From Stenotrophomonas maltophilia (GTDB lineage: Bacteria > Pseudomonadota > Gammaproteobacteria > Xanthomonadales > Xanthomonadaceae), in assembly GCA_002387845.1 (NCBI GenBank), contig DGLB01000037.1:1-58296 (forward strand): DNA of 58,296 bases, in the 5' to 3' direction. The notes under the pieces are model-generated. The model searched no databases. It was given only the letters and a program-made list of their open reading frames with translations, and was not told the origin of the DNA. Shown piece after piece: positions 8,484 through 16,713 of the stretch (positions are counted from its first letter, which is position 1; every line of letters begins with the position of its first letter). The position numbers were made by a program, and so were the translations under genes.

Positions 8484-9712
8484 CGGCGCGGCCCCATGCC
8501 CGGGCCGCCCATGCGGATCTGCGGGCCGCGGTTGCCGCTGCTGCTGGCGGCCGCGGTGCCGCCTTCGCCGACGACGACCTTGTCGCCTTCCTTCAGGCCG
8601 GACTGCACTTCGGCATTGGCCCCGTTGTTGATGCCGATCTTGACCCGGCGCGGTTCCGGCATGCCGTCTGCGTTGACCACCCGCACCATGTACTGGCCGT
8701 CGCGGCCCTTCGGACCCAGCGCCACCGAGGGCACGGTCAGAACGTCCTTGGCCTGCTTGAGCATCACCGACACCTGCGCGGTCATGTCGATGCGCAGGGT
8801 GCCGTCCGGGTTTTCCACGTCGAACAGCGCGTTGTAGTAAACCGCCGAGCTGGAGCTGGAACTGGACGAGCTGGAACTGCTCGAACTTTCGTTGGCAATC
8901 GACGACGGAGCCGGATTGATCTGGCGGAGCGTGCCGTGGTACTTGCGGTCCGGGTCGCCCAGGGTGGTGAAGTACACCGGCATGCCAGCCTTGATCTTGA
9001 CCACGTCGGCTTCGGACACTTCAGCGTTGACCGTCACCAGGTCCAGCCGCGCCAGCATCACGATGGTCGGCGCGGTCTGGTTGGCGTTGACGGTGCGGCC
9101 TTCCTCGGCCACCACCGCGACCACGGTGCCGTCCATCGGCGCGGTGATGCGGGTGTAGGCCAGGTTGGCACGTGCGGTGCCCAGCTCGGTTTCGCGGCCC
9201 TTGATCTGCGCGTCGTACGACTGGATCTGCGCACGCGCGGTCTTCAGTTGCGCCTCGGCGGTGTCGTACTCGGCGCGCGAGGTGGCTTCGGCTTCCAGCA
9301 TCTGCTTCTGCCGCGCGAACTCCAGTTCGGCCTCGCGCAGGCTGGCCTGCTGCACGGCGCGCTGGGCGCGCACCTGTTCCAGCGAGGCTTCGGCGTTCTG
9401 CACCTGGTTCTGCTGGGTGGTGGCGTCGATCTCGGCAATCAGGTCGCCTTCCTTCACCGTGTCGCCCAGCTGCACCTTCAGCGACTTGATCTGGCCCGAC
9501 GCCTGCGCACCCACGCTGACCAGCTTGTAGGCGTCGATCACGCCGGTGGCTTCGACCGTCTGCTCCAGGTCGCCACGGGTGACCGGGCTGGTGGCCAGGG
9601 TGGGCGCGGCCGGCTTGCGCAGGGTCCATGCGACAATGCCTGCGACGAGGAGGGCGGCGACGATCAGCAGCAGCACGCGGCCGCGGCGGGTGGTGGGCAG
9701 GCGGGGCTTCAC
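8480..9712 (-). CDS. macA: MacA periplasmic adaptor with poly-serine insert
   Basis: A 410-residue membrane fusion protein starting at GTG 9712. A basic N-terminus (KPRLPTTRRGR) precedes a single anchor helix (LLLIVAALLVAGIVAW). The lipoyl half-motifs, a long alpha-helical hairpin of about 100 residues, the beta-barrel and the membrane-proximal domain follow in order. In-frame sequence continues upstream, but it runs antisense into the divergent regulator and has no ATG near the signal anchor, so GTG 9712 (or TTG 9724, 4 codons earlier) is the realistic start. The oddity is 14 consecutive serines (about 8844-8885) encoded by mixed AGC/AGT/TCC/TCG codons, inserted in the beta-barrel region after a Pro-Ala-Pro segment. 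macA is the first gene of the pump operon. Confidence 0.9.
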   Translation of the reverse strand: MKPRLPTTRRGRVLLLIVAALLVAGIVAWTLRKPAAPTLATSPVTRGDLEQTVEATGVIDAYKLVSVGAQASGQIKSLKVQLGDTVKEGDLIAEIDATTQQNQVQNAEASLEQVRAQRAVQQASLREAELEFARQKQMLEAEATSRAEYDTAEAQLKTARAQIQSYDAQIKGRETELGTARANLAYTRITAPMDGTVVAVVAEEGRTVNANQTAPTIVMLARLDLVTVNAEVSEADVVKIKAGMPVYFTTLGDPDRKYHGTLRQINPAPSSIANESSSSSSSSSSSSSSAVYYNALFDVENPDGTLRIDMTAQVSVMLKQAKDVLTVPSVALGPKGRDGQYMVRVVNADGMPEPRRVKIGINNGANAEVQSGLKEGDKVVVGEGGTAAASSSGNRGPQIRMGGPGMGPRR

Positions 9713-9913
9713 GATGGGAATCAACTCGGCAGGCCGGCAACCGGCGTTGTCAGCATTGTGAAGAGCGCATCCGGCAGGCTCAACGCTCGCTGTGTAACTG
9801 CATGTAACCGCCGCCGAGGAAAAACATGTCGGCGTGTATCGGGCGCAAGGCTTGAAACACGCTGACGCAAACCCGAGGATGCGGTTCAGCTCCCGACAGG
9901 GGATCATGGCCGC

Positions 9914-10642
9914 ATGGAGATCACACCCACGATGCAACGCCTGTTGATCGTCGACGACGACAATGACATCCGCCAGCTGCTGGCCGAGCAGCTCGGCCGT
10001 GCCGGCTACCAGGTCAGCACCGCCAGCGACGGCCACGGCATGCGCCAGATCCTGGAACGCGAGCATGTGGACCTGATCGTGCTGGACCTCAACCTGCCGC
10101 GCGAAGACGGGCTCACCCTGTGCCGCGACCTGCGCGCGCGCTCCAGCACCCCGGTGATCATGCTGACCGCGCGCAGCGAGCCGATCGACCGCGTGCTGGG
10201 GCTGGAGATGGGCGCGGACGATTACCTGGGTAAGCCGTTCGAGCCGCGCGAGCTGCTGGCGCGGATCCGCAACGTGCTGCGCCGGACCGAGGCGCTGCCG
10301 GCCAACCTGGAGCCGCTGGCCATTCGCCGGGCACGCTTCTCGCAGTGGACCTTCGACCTGGAGCACCGTCACCTGGTCGACCCGGACGGGCGCGTGGTGG
10401 TGCTGTCCGGTGCCGAGTTCCGCCTGCTGCGGGTGTTCGTCGGCCATGCCAACAAGGTGCTGTCGCGCGAACAGCTGGTGTCGCTCAGCAGTGGGCGCAA
10501 TTACGAATCGCAGGACCGTGCGATCGACCTGCAGGTCAGCCGCCTGCGCAACAAGCTGGGCGGTGATGGCGGCAGCGACGGGTTGATCAAAACGGTGCGC
10601 AACGAGGGCTACGTGCTGGCGACGGCGGTTACCCTGGAATGA
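9914..10642 (+). CDS. macR: OmpR-family response regulator
   Basis: A 242-residue regulator. The receiver domain has the acidic pocket VDDDND (residues 13-18), phospho-acceptor D58 in VLDLNLP and the conserved GKPF lysine. A C-terminal winged-helix DNA-binding domain (about 140-237) ends in the recognition-helix and wing pattern DLQVSRLRNKLGGD...IKTVRNEGYVL. An internal ATG at 9932 would give a start closer to the receiver fold. The gene is divergent from macABC across a 201-bp gap and coupled to the kinase by ATGA. The symbol follows the MacRS pair described beside MacABC in S. maltophilia; position suggests but does not prove that it controls the pump. Confidence 0.92.
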   Translation: MEITPTMQRLLIVDDDNDIRQLLAEQLGRAGYQVSTASDGHGMRQILEREHVDLIVLDLNLPREDGLTLCRDLRARSSTPVIMLTARSEPIDRVLGLEMGADDYLGKPFEPRELLARIRNVLRRTEALPANLEPLAIRRARFSQWTFDLEHRHLVDPDGRVVVLSGAEFRLLRVFVGHANKVLSREQLVSLSSGRNYESQDRAIDLQVSRLRNKLGGDGGSDGLIKTVRNEGYVLATAVTLE

Positions 10643-12051
10643 AACGTCTGCGCGGCTTCTTCGCCTCGATGGTGGGGCGTCTGTTCCTGATCCTGCTGCT
10701 GGGCATGGGCGTGGCCGCCATTGGCGCGACCATGCTGGCCGGTGCCAAGCGGCAGCAGGAGTTCGAGCGGCAGAACCTCAACCGCCTGGCCGATCGCCTG
10801 CAGGGCTTCGTCAACCTGCTCGACGGCGATCCGGAGCTGCGCGACCGGCTGTTGCAGGTCGGGGGGCCGGCAGTGCGCAGTCTGCCCGAGGACGCGCGCC
10901 TGGGCCGCGAGGACGCCGCGTTCATGGCGGTGCTGGAAGACCGGCCCGGGCCGGTGGCGCACGCCACCGTGCACTTCACCTCGTTCCGTTCCTGCCTGCC
11001 CAAGGCGCAGGAACTGCTGCCGCCGCCACCGCCGCCACAGGCGCGCCGCAAACCACCGCACGAGCGCGATCCGGCCTTCATTCCGCCCAAATGCCGGGCA
11101 GTGCAGCTTCCGCTCAGTGACGGCACCCATCTTTCGTTGGCGCTGGAGTCCCCTGCGGTGGCCCATAACGGCCTGCTGGCGGTGGACCCGCTGTTCCTGA
11201 CCCTGCTGGTGCTGGCCATTGGCGTGCTGGCCTATGTCGTGGCGCGGATGGCCAGTGCGCCGTTGCAGCGGCTGGCGGCGGCCGCCACCGCCCTGGGCGA
11301 CGACCTGCAGCGCGAGCCCATCCCGGTGACCGGCCCGCTGGAAGTGCAGCGGGCTGCCGAAGCCTTCAATGCCATGCAGACCCGCCTGCAGCGCACGCTG
11401 GGCGAGCGCACCCAGATGCTGGCGGCGATCACCCATGACCTGCAGACCCCGGTGACGCGCCTGCGCCTGCGCCTGGAGAACGTCGCCGACGATGCCCTGC
11501 GCGAGCGCCTGATCGGCGACCTGGCGGCGATGCAGGCGCTGATCCGCGAGGGCCTGGAACTGGCTCGCAGCTCCGAGAGTGCCGAGCAGCGTGCCGCCCT
11601 GGACCTCGATTCGCTGCTGGAAAGCATCGTTGAAGACGCGGTCGAGGCCGGTGCCCAGGCGACCTTCGAGCAGGGCAGTGCGGCGGTGCTGATGCTGCGC
11701 CCGCTGGCCATGCACCGGCTGTTCTCCAATCTGGTCGACAACGCGGTCAGCTACGGCCATGGCGCGCAGGTGCGGGTCGAGCAGGGGGCCGACGGGGTCA
11801 CCGTACGGGTCCGCGACCAGGGGCCGGGCCTGGCCGAGGATGAACTGGAGGCGGTGTTCGATCCCTTTGTGCGGCTGGAGACCTCACGCTCGCGCGAAAC
11901 CGGCGGGGCCGGACTGGGCCTGACCATCGCCCGAGCGCTGGCCGAAAAAGACGGCGCGCGACTGGTCCTGCGCAACCACCCGCAGGGCGGGCTGGAAGCC
12001 GTGGTGCACTGGCCGGCACCGCCCTGGGCCTCGGCCCAGCGTCCCGGCTGA
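10639..12051 (+). CDS. macS: EnvZ-type sensor histidine kinase
   Basis: A 470-residue inner-membrane kinase. TM1 (LFLILLLGMGVAAIGATML, about 15-33) and TM2 (LFLTLLVLAIGVLAYVVARM, about 185-205) flank a periplasmic sensor of about 150 residues. A HAMP domain follows, then the HisKA box ITHDLQTPVTRL with the phospho-histidine, an N-box (NLVDNAVSYG) and G-boxes (DQGPGL and GGAGLGLTIAR). The sensor region contains a six-proline run followed by a basic stretch, and two cysteines (FRSCLP and PPKCRAV) that could pair. It is translationally coupled to the regulator (ATGA, 10639-10642). The ligand is unknown. Confidence 0.92.
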   Translation: MKRLRGFFASMVGRLFLILLLGMGVAAIGATMLAGAKRQQEFERQNLNRLADRLQGFVNLLDGDPELRDRLLQVGGPAVRSLPEDARLGREDAAFMAVLEDRPGPVAHATVHFTSFRSCLPKAQELLPPPPPPQARRKPPHERDPAFIPPKCRAVQLPLSDGTHLSLALESPAVAHNGLLAVDPLFLTLLVLAIGVLAYVVARMASAPLQRLAAAATALGDDLQREPIPVTGPLEVQRAAEAFNAMQTRLQRTLGERTQMLAAITHDLQTPVTRLRLRLENVADDALRERLIGDLAAMQALIREGLELARSSESAEQRAALDLDSLLESIVEDAVEAGAQATFEQGSAAVLMLRPLAMHRLFSNLVDNAVSYGHGAQVRVEQGADGVTVRVRDQGPGLAEDELEAVFDPFVRLETSRSRETGGAGLGLTIARALAEKDGARLVLRNHPQGGLEAVVHWPAPPWASAQRPG

Positions 12052-12189
12052 GATTCACGCAGCAAAGGGCGACGGATTTGCCTACTATTGGCAACCCCAC
12101 GCCAGCATCTGCTGCATGAGTGCGCCCTTCGCCCACGGCTGCCCGCACCGCGTGACGTCTTCCTTCCTCTGTCCGCCAGGTTCGTGCGG

Positions 12190-15100
12190 ATGACGGAAGG
12201 GGGGCGCGACACCCGGAGGCGGCCGGTACAACCTGACACCCTGTGGCAGCGCCTGCTGGTGGCGCTGCTGTTGGCATGCCTGTGGCTCGGCATGCCCGCA
12301 GCGGTGCTGGCCCAGGACGGGCCGCCGCCGCTGCGCGACTACGCCATCGACGTGTGGACCTCGCGCAACGGCCTGCCGCACAACTCGCTGCGGGATATCG
12401 CGCAGACCCCTGAAGGCCATCTCTGGTTCGCCACCTGGGAAGGCCTGGTGCGCTACAACGGCCTGGATTTCACCGTGTTCGACCGCAGTACCCGCCCGGG
12501 CCTGCGCGACAACGGGGTGGGCGCGCTGTACGTGGACCGCAATGGTGGGCTGTGGATCAGCGACTCGCGTGGCAACGTCACCCGGCGAAGTGCCGACGGC
12601 CGCTGGCAGGTGTTCGAGCGCAGGCCACCGGCACCGCAGGTGCTGATCCAGGCCATGCAGATGGACAGCCACGGCAAGCTGTGGCTGCTGTACGAGGGCA
12701 ACGGCATCGGCACCCTCGCACCGGACGGCCGGTTCCACTATGAAGCCCCGCCGGCCGGGGTACCCATGGCGCTGAGCTTCACCAAGCTGGTGGTCGATGC
12801 GCAGGACCGGGTCTGGGTGGGCACCCTGGACGGGCTGGTCGTGCGCGGCACCGATGGCGTGTTGCGGCGCGCACCGGACAGCTTCGGCCTGGGCCGCGGC
12901 CTGGTCTGGCCGTACCGGGCACCGGACGGCGTGCTGTGGATCGTGGCCGGCGACCGCATCTACCGCATGCAGGACGGCGTGCCGGAACTGCAGCACCGGC
13001 TCAGCGGCATCCAGCACATCACCGCGATGCTGCAGGACCGCCATGGCGACCTCTGGCTGGGCACCGAGAACCAGGGCCTGGTGCGGCTGTCACGACACGG
13101 GCTGGAGCGCCTTCCTGCCGGTTTGAACCTGCCCGGCGGCCGGGTGGTGAGCCTGCGCGAGGACGCGGAAGGCAGCATATGGGTGGGGGCCAATGGCGGC
13201 CTGTACCGGCTGCGTGAAACGCTGTTCAGCAGCTTCACCGAGCGGGACGGTCTCAGTGGCGACTACGTGCGCACGGTGCTGGAAGATCGCCAGCGGCAGC
13301 TGTGGGTCGGCAGCGCCAGTGGCCTGGACCGCCGCGATACCCAGGGCGTGTTCCACCCGGTCGGATTGCGCAACAGCGGCGGCAAGCCGCCTTCGGTGCT
13401 GAGCCTGGCCCAGGGCCGCAATGACGACCTGTGGGCCGGGACGTTTGGTGACGGCATTTTCCAGCTGGATGCGCAGGGCCGCACCCTGCGCCAGTTCGGC
13501 GCAGCCGAGGGCGTGCCAGGTGGCAACATCCGCGCCATCAGCGTCGACCGCAGCGGGGTGGTATGGGCCGGCACCCAGAAGGGCGTGGCACGCATTGAAG
13601 GCAACCGGGTCAGCGTGCCGGACGTGGAGGGCATGCCGAACGGTCTGATCACCGCGCTGGCGCACGACGGCGAAGGCGATCTGTGGATCGGCACCATCGA
13701 AGGCGTGCGCGTGCTGCGCGGCGACCACGTGCAGGCCATCGGCCTCAGCGCACTGGGCGGGGGCCGCAGCGTGTTCGGTTTCCAGCAGGTGGGCGATGCG
13801 ATGTGGATCAGCACCGACCGTGGCCTGTACCGCTACCAGGACGACCGCCTGTCGCGGGTCGGGCTGGAGCAGGGCATGCCGGTGGATACCGTGTTCCAGC
13901 TGGTGCCCGACCGCGTCGGCAATGTCTGGATCAGCAGCAACCGGGGGGTGCTGCGCACCGACATGGCGATGCTCAACGGCGTTGCCGACGGCACCCAGCG
14001 CCGGGTGGAAGTCGAGCATTACAACGAAATCGACGGCATGGCCAACTCGCAGGCCAACGGCAGTTCCGGGCCCTCGGCGATCCTGCGCCAGGACGGCACC
14101 TTCTGGGTGGTGACCGCCGGCGGCTTGAGCACGGTGGATCCGCTGCGGCTGCAGCGCTTCCGCGAGCGCCTGGCTCCGCCGGCGGTGATCGAATCGGTGC
14201 TGGTGGATGGCGTGCCGCTGCACTGGCAGGGCAGCAACCACAATGCGTTACCGGGCGGTGGCCGGCTGAGCATCAGCTACGTGGGCCTGAGCTACCTGAT
14301 GTCCGAACGCATCCGCTACCGCACCCGGCTGGACGGCCTGGACAATGGCTGGATCGAACGCGGCCAGCAGCGCAGCGTCGAGTTCATCGGCCTGCCACCC
14401 GGTGACTACACCCTGCATGTGTCCGCCGCGCATCCGGGCGGCACCTGGAGCGGCAGCGAGGCGACCTGGTCGTTCACCGTGCAACCGTTCCTGTGGCAGC
14501 GTCGCAGCGTGCAGATCATCGGTGGCCTGTTGTTGCTGGCCGGGCTGATCGCGCTGTACCGCTATCTGATCGACCGTTACAAGGCCAGCAACCTGCGCCT
14601 GGCGCGCAAGGTCGACGAGGCGACCCGCGACCTGCAGGCCCAGACCGCCAACCTGCAGGCGCTGAACGAGGAAAAGACCCAGCTGGCTGACCGCCTCAAA
14701 CTGCAGTCCGAACAGTTCGAACGGCAGGCTCGTGAGGACGCGTTGACCGGCCTGCCCAACCGCCGCGCCTTCGACGAGACGCTGGCCCGTGACTTCGCCC
14801 GTTCCCAGCGCAGCGGCCACCCGCTGTGCCTGGTGGTGCTGGACATCGATCACTTCAAGGACGTGAATGACCAGCACAGCCACAGCGTGGGCGACGTGGT
14901 GCTGGTGGAGGTGGCGCGCCTGATCGCCTCGGCCTGCCGCGATTCGGACATGCCAGCGCGCACCGGGGGCGAGGAGTTCACCCTGCTGCTCAACGACACC
15001 CGCCTCGGGGAAGCGGCGCACGTGTGCGCGCGCCTGCGCGGGCTGTTCCACGATCATCCGGACTGGGCGGGCATTCCGGGCCTGAAGGTGACCTTCAGTG

Positions 15101-15216
15101 CCGGCCTGGTCGAACTGGATGCCGCTGACCGCACACCGATGCTGCTGTACCAGCGTGCCGACCGGGCGTTGTACCGGGCCAAGAGCGAAGGCCGCGACAG
15201 AACGGCCATCGGATGA
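12190..15216 (+). CDS. Membrane diguanylate cyclase with regulator-propeller sensor (Reg_prop/Y_Y_Y/GGDEF)
   Basis: A protein of about 1008 residues. A signal sequence (LLVALLLACLWLGMPAAVLA) precedes about 14 propeller repeats recognisable by recurring LWIGT/LWVGS/VWAGT and 'DRxGxLW' signatures (about 45-640). A Y_Y_Y immunoglobulin-like domain (about 680-755), one TM helix (IIGGLLLLAGLIALYRYLI), a coiled coil (about 800-845) and a GGDEF domain follow. The active site GGEEF is at residues 926-930. The c-di-GMP inhibitory site RxxD (RDSD, 917-920) lies five residues before it, so product inhibition is expected. It should sense a periplasmic ligand and make c-di-GMP. ATG 12190 is preferred to TTG 12088 because it places the signal peptide near the N-terminus. 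Confidence 0.9.
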   Translation: MTEGGRDTRRRPVQPDTLWQRLLVALLLACLWLGMPAAVLAQDGPPPLRDYAIDVWTSRNGLPHNSLRDIAQTPEGHLWFATWEGLVRYNGLDFTVFDRSTRPGLRDNGVGALYVDRNGGLWISDSRGNVTRRSADGRWQVFERRPPAPQVLIQAMQMDSHGKLWLLYEGNGIGTLAPDGRFHYEAPPAGVPMALSFTKLVVDAQDRVWVGTLDGLVVRGTDGVLRRAPDSFGLGRGLVWPYRAPDGVLWIVAGDRIYRMQDGVPELQHRLSGIQHITAMLQDRHGDLWLGTENQGLVRLSRHGLERLPAGLNLPGGRVVSLREDAEGSIWVGANGGLYRLRETLFSSFTERDGLSGDYVRTVLEDRQRQLWVGSASGLDRRDTQGVFHPVGLRNSGGKPPSVLSLAQGRNDDLWAGTFGDGIFQLDAQGRTLRQFGAAEGVPGGNIRAISVDRSGVVWAGTQKGVARIEGNRVSVPDVEGMPNGLITALAHDGEGDLWIGTIEGVRVLRGDHVQAIGLSALGGGRSVFGFQQVGDAMWISTDRGLYRYQDDRLSRVGLEQGMPVDTVFQLVPDRVGNVWISSNRGVLRTDMAMLNGVADGTQRRVEVEHYNEIDGMANSQANGSSGPSAILRQDGTFWVVTAGGLSTVDPLRLQRFRERLAPPAVIESVLVDGVPLHWQGSNHNALPGGGRLSISYVGLSYLMSERIRYRTRLDGLDNGWIERGQQRSVEFIGLPPGDYTLHVSAAHPGGTWSGSEATWSFTVQPFLWQRRSVQIIGGLLLLAGLIALYRYLIDRYKASNLRLARKVDEATRDLQAQTANLQALNEEKTQLADRLKLQSEQFERQAREDALTGLPNRRAFDETLARDFARSQRSGHPLCLVVLDIDHFKDVNDQHSHSVGDVVLVEVARLIASACRDSDMPARTGGEEFTLLLNDTRLGEAAHVCARLRGLFHDHPDWAGIPGLKVTFSAGLVELDAADRTPMLLYQRADRALYRAKSEGRDRTAIG

Positions 15217-15232
15217 TGTGAGACCGCGATGA

Positions 15233-15260
15233 CATGCATGGCGTGTCATCGCCATGCATG
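15233..15260. repeat. 11-bp perfect inverted repeat between convergent genes
   Basis: CATGCATGGCG (15233-15243) and CGCCATGCATG (15250-15260) pair perfectly around TGTCAT. A second overlapping dyad (GATGACA/TGTCATC) interleaves with it. It lies between the GGDEF gene and rnt stop codons and has no T-run. Confidence 0.6.
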
Positions 15261-15275
15261 AATCCACGTATCCCG

Positions 15276-15938
15276 TTACGGCCGCGGCCAGGCGTTGGCA
15301 ATCGTGCAGAACAGCTTGGCGGTCTGCTCGGTGTCATACACCGCGCTGTGCGCCTCGTTGGCATCCCAGCCCAACCCGGCCGCCGTGGCGGCACGGGCCA
15401 GCACCGTCTGGCCATAGGCCACGCCCGCCAACGTCACCGTGTCGAACACGCTGAACGGATGGAACGGGTTGCGCTTGTGCCCGACCCGGTTCACCGCTGC
15501 ATTGACGAAGCCGAGGTCGAAGTGCGCGTTGTGCCCGACCAGGATCGCGCGCTGGCAGCCGTACTTCTTCATCGCTGCCCGCACCGGGTTGAACACATGG
15601 TCCAGCGCATCGCGTTCGCTCTTGGCCAACCGGAACGGATGGTCGAGGATGATGCCGGTGACTTCCAGCGACTTCGGGTCGATCTCCAGCCCTTCCGCCG
15701 GCACCACGTGGGCGCTGGCGGTCTGGCCCGGATACAGCAGGCCTTCGTCGTCCATTTCGATGGGGACGGCCGCAATTTCCAGCAGCGCATGCCGGTGGCA
15801 GTCGAAGCCGCCGGTTTCCACGTCCACCACCACCGGCAGGAAACCACGGAAGCGGGTCGCCATCAGGCGCTGGGCGACAGACGGCGTGGCAGCAGCGTCC
15901 GCTGGCGTGGCTGCGGACGGGGGCAGGGGAATGGTCAT
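15276..15938 (-). CDS. rnt: Ribonuclease T
   Basis: A 220-residue DEDDh exoribonuclease that trims 3' ends of tRNA (CCA turnover), 5S and 23S rRNA. ExoI motif VVDVETGGFD (about residues 38-47), ExoII HNAHFDLGFV and ExoIII HSAVYDTEQTA carry the four acidic metal ligands and the catalytic His. Length matches the family, allowing for a loosely conserved N-terminal extension of about 25 residues. The gene is the last of a minus-strand run, 48 bases after the DoxX gene, and converges with the diguanylate cyclase. It has no functional link to the upstream RiPP operon but may be transcribed from it. Confidence 0.95.
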   Translation of the reverse strand: MTIPLPPSAATPADAAATPSVAQRLMATRFRGFLPVVVDVETGGFDCHRHALLEIAAVPIEMDDEGLLYPGQTASAHVVPAEGLEIDPKSLEVTGIILDHPFRLAKSERDALDHVFNPVRAAMKKYGCQRAILVGHNAHFDLGFVNAAVNRVGHKRNPFHPFSVFDTVTLAGVAYGQTVLARAATAAGLGWDANEAHSAVYDTEQTAKLFCTIANAWPRP

Positions 15939-15986
15939 CGCGGAAGTTTAGCAGAGGCGCTGTGGCCGCCCCTTTCATGGCGGCGT

Positions 15987-16637
15987 TCATGCCGGTGCCT
16001 GCTGGGTGTTGCAGGCCGCCAGCAGCAGGATGCCTGCGACCAGCAGCAGGCCCAGCGCGGCCGCTGGCAGCAGCCAGGACAGCGGCAGGGCCACCGCAGC
16101 GGCCAGCAGGCCCCAGCTGCGCGGCGTGCTGGCCACGCGCGGCAGCGGCTGGCGCTGCCGCCATGCGTCCAGACTCAGTGCCCCGGGGCCGTTGAGCAGC
16201 AGCGGCAGCAGCATCACCACATACACCAACGGCAGTTTGAAGTTGCCGAACCCTTGGTCGGTGATCGCATAGCCCTGGGCCAGCTCGGCCAGCGAGTCCC
16301 AGTGCATGGGCCAGTGCACGGCGGCCGTGGCGACCACGGTCAGCCCGATCAGGGCCGCCGCGGTGGTCCGCGTGGCCAGCCCCAGCAGCAGCATCAGTGC
16401 CCCAATCAGCTCCATCCACGTGGCCATCTGCCAGTTGAGGGTGGACGGCAACCAGCGCAGCGGCAGCGGAAAGCCGGCCTGGATGTCGTCGAACCAGTTG
16501 CTGCCTTGCCACTTCTCGCGGCCGGATTCGAAGAATTCCCAGGCCAGCAGCAGACGCAGGCCCAGGGGGGCCAACCAGCGGCCGAGGGCATGGAGATGGG
16601 CGTGCAGCGCACGGCAGGGCGGGAACAGTGAGGTCAT
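15987..16637 (-). CDS. DoxX family membrane protein, Hvf-type RiPP operon member
   Basis: A 216-residue inner-membrane protein of the DoxX/DUF417-like family. A short N-terminus leads into LGLRLLLAWEFFESGREKW, typical of DoxX, followed by helices around MELIGALMLLLGLATRT, ALIGLTVVATAAVHW and LPLVYVVMLLPLLLNG. Two extra C-terminal helices end in a Cys close to the C-terminus (LLAACNTQQ). ATG 16637 was chosen because upstream codons encode only Arg-rich, non-homologous sequence. DoxX proteins are regular companions of DUF692/DUF2063 copper-peptide operons (called HvfX in Haemophilus-type clusters), where a copper-related membrane role has been proposed. The 76-base gap from hvfC contains a small hairpin. 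Confidence 0.85.
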   Translation of the reverse strand: MTSLFPPCRALHAHLHALGRWLAPLGLRLLLAWEFFESGREKWQGSNWFDDIQAGFPLPLRWLPSTLNWQMATWMELIGALMLLLGLATRTTAAALIGLTVVATAAVHWPMHWDSLAELAQGYAITDQGFGNFKLPLVYVVMLLPLLLNGPGALSLDAWRQRQPLPRVASTPRSWGLLAAAVALPLSWLLPAAALGLLLVAGILLLAACNTQQAPA

Positions 16638-16651
16638 CTGCGCAATCTCGA

Positions 16652-16667
16652 GTAGGAGTGTTCCTAC
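16652..16667. repeat. Small hairpin in the hvfC-doxX gap
   Basis: GTAGGA (16652-16657) and TCCTAC (16662-16667) pair around GTGT. It begins with GTAG like the REP elements elsewhere in the window but is shorter. It may reduce read-through or protect mRNA ends between hvfC and the DoxX gene. Confidence 0.4.
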
Positions 16668-16713
16668 AAGAGGGACGGCGCGGTACGAAGGATGCGCCGC
16701 CCTGCGAGATTGT

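Noticed and set aside
9713..10447. Upstream extension of macA by about 245 codons
   Set aside because: It runs antisense through the response regulator and lacks adaptor homology; the membrane anchor begins at the GTG at 9712.
12088..12189. TTG start extending the propeller-GGDEF protein by 34 residues
   Set aside because: It would bury the signal peptide; ATG 12190 (or GTG 12184) fits secretion better.
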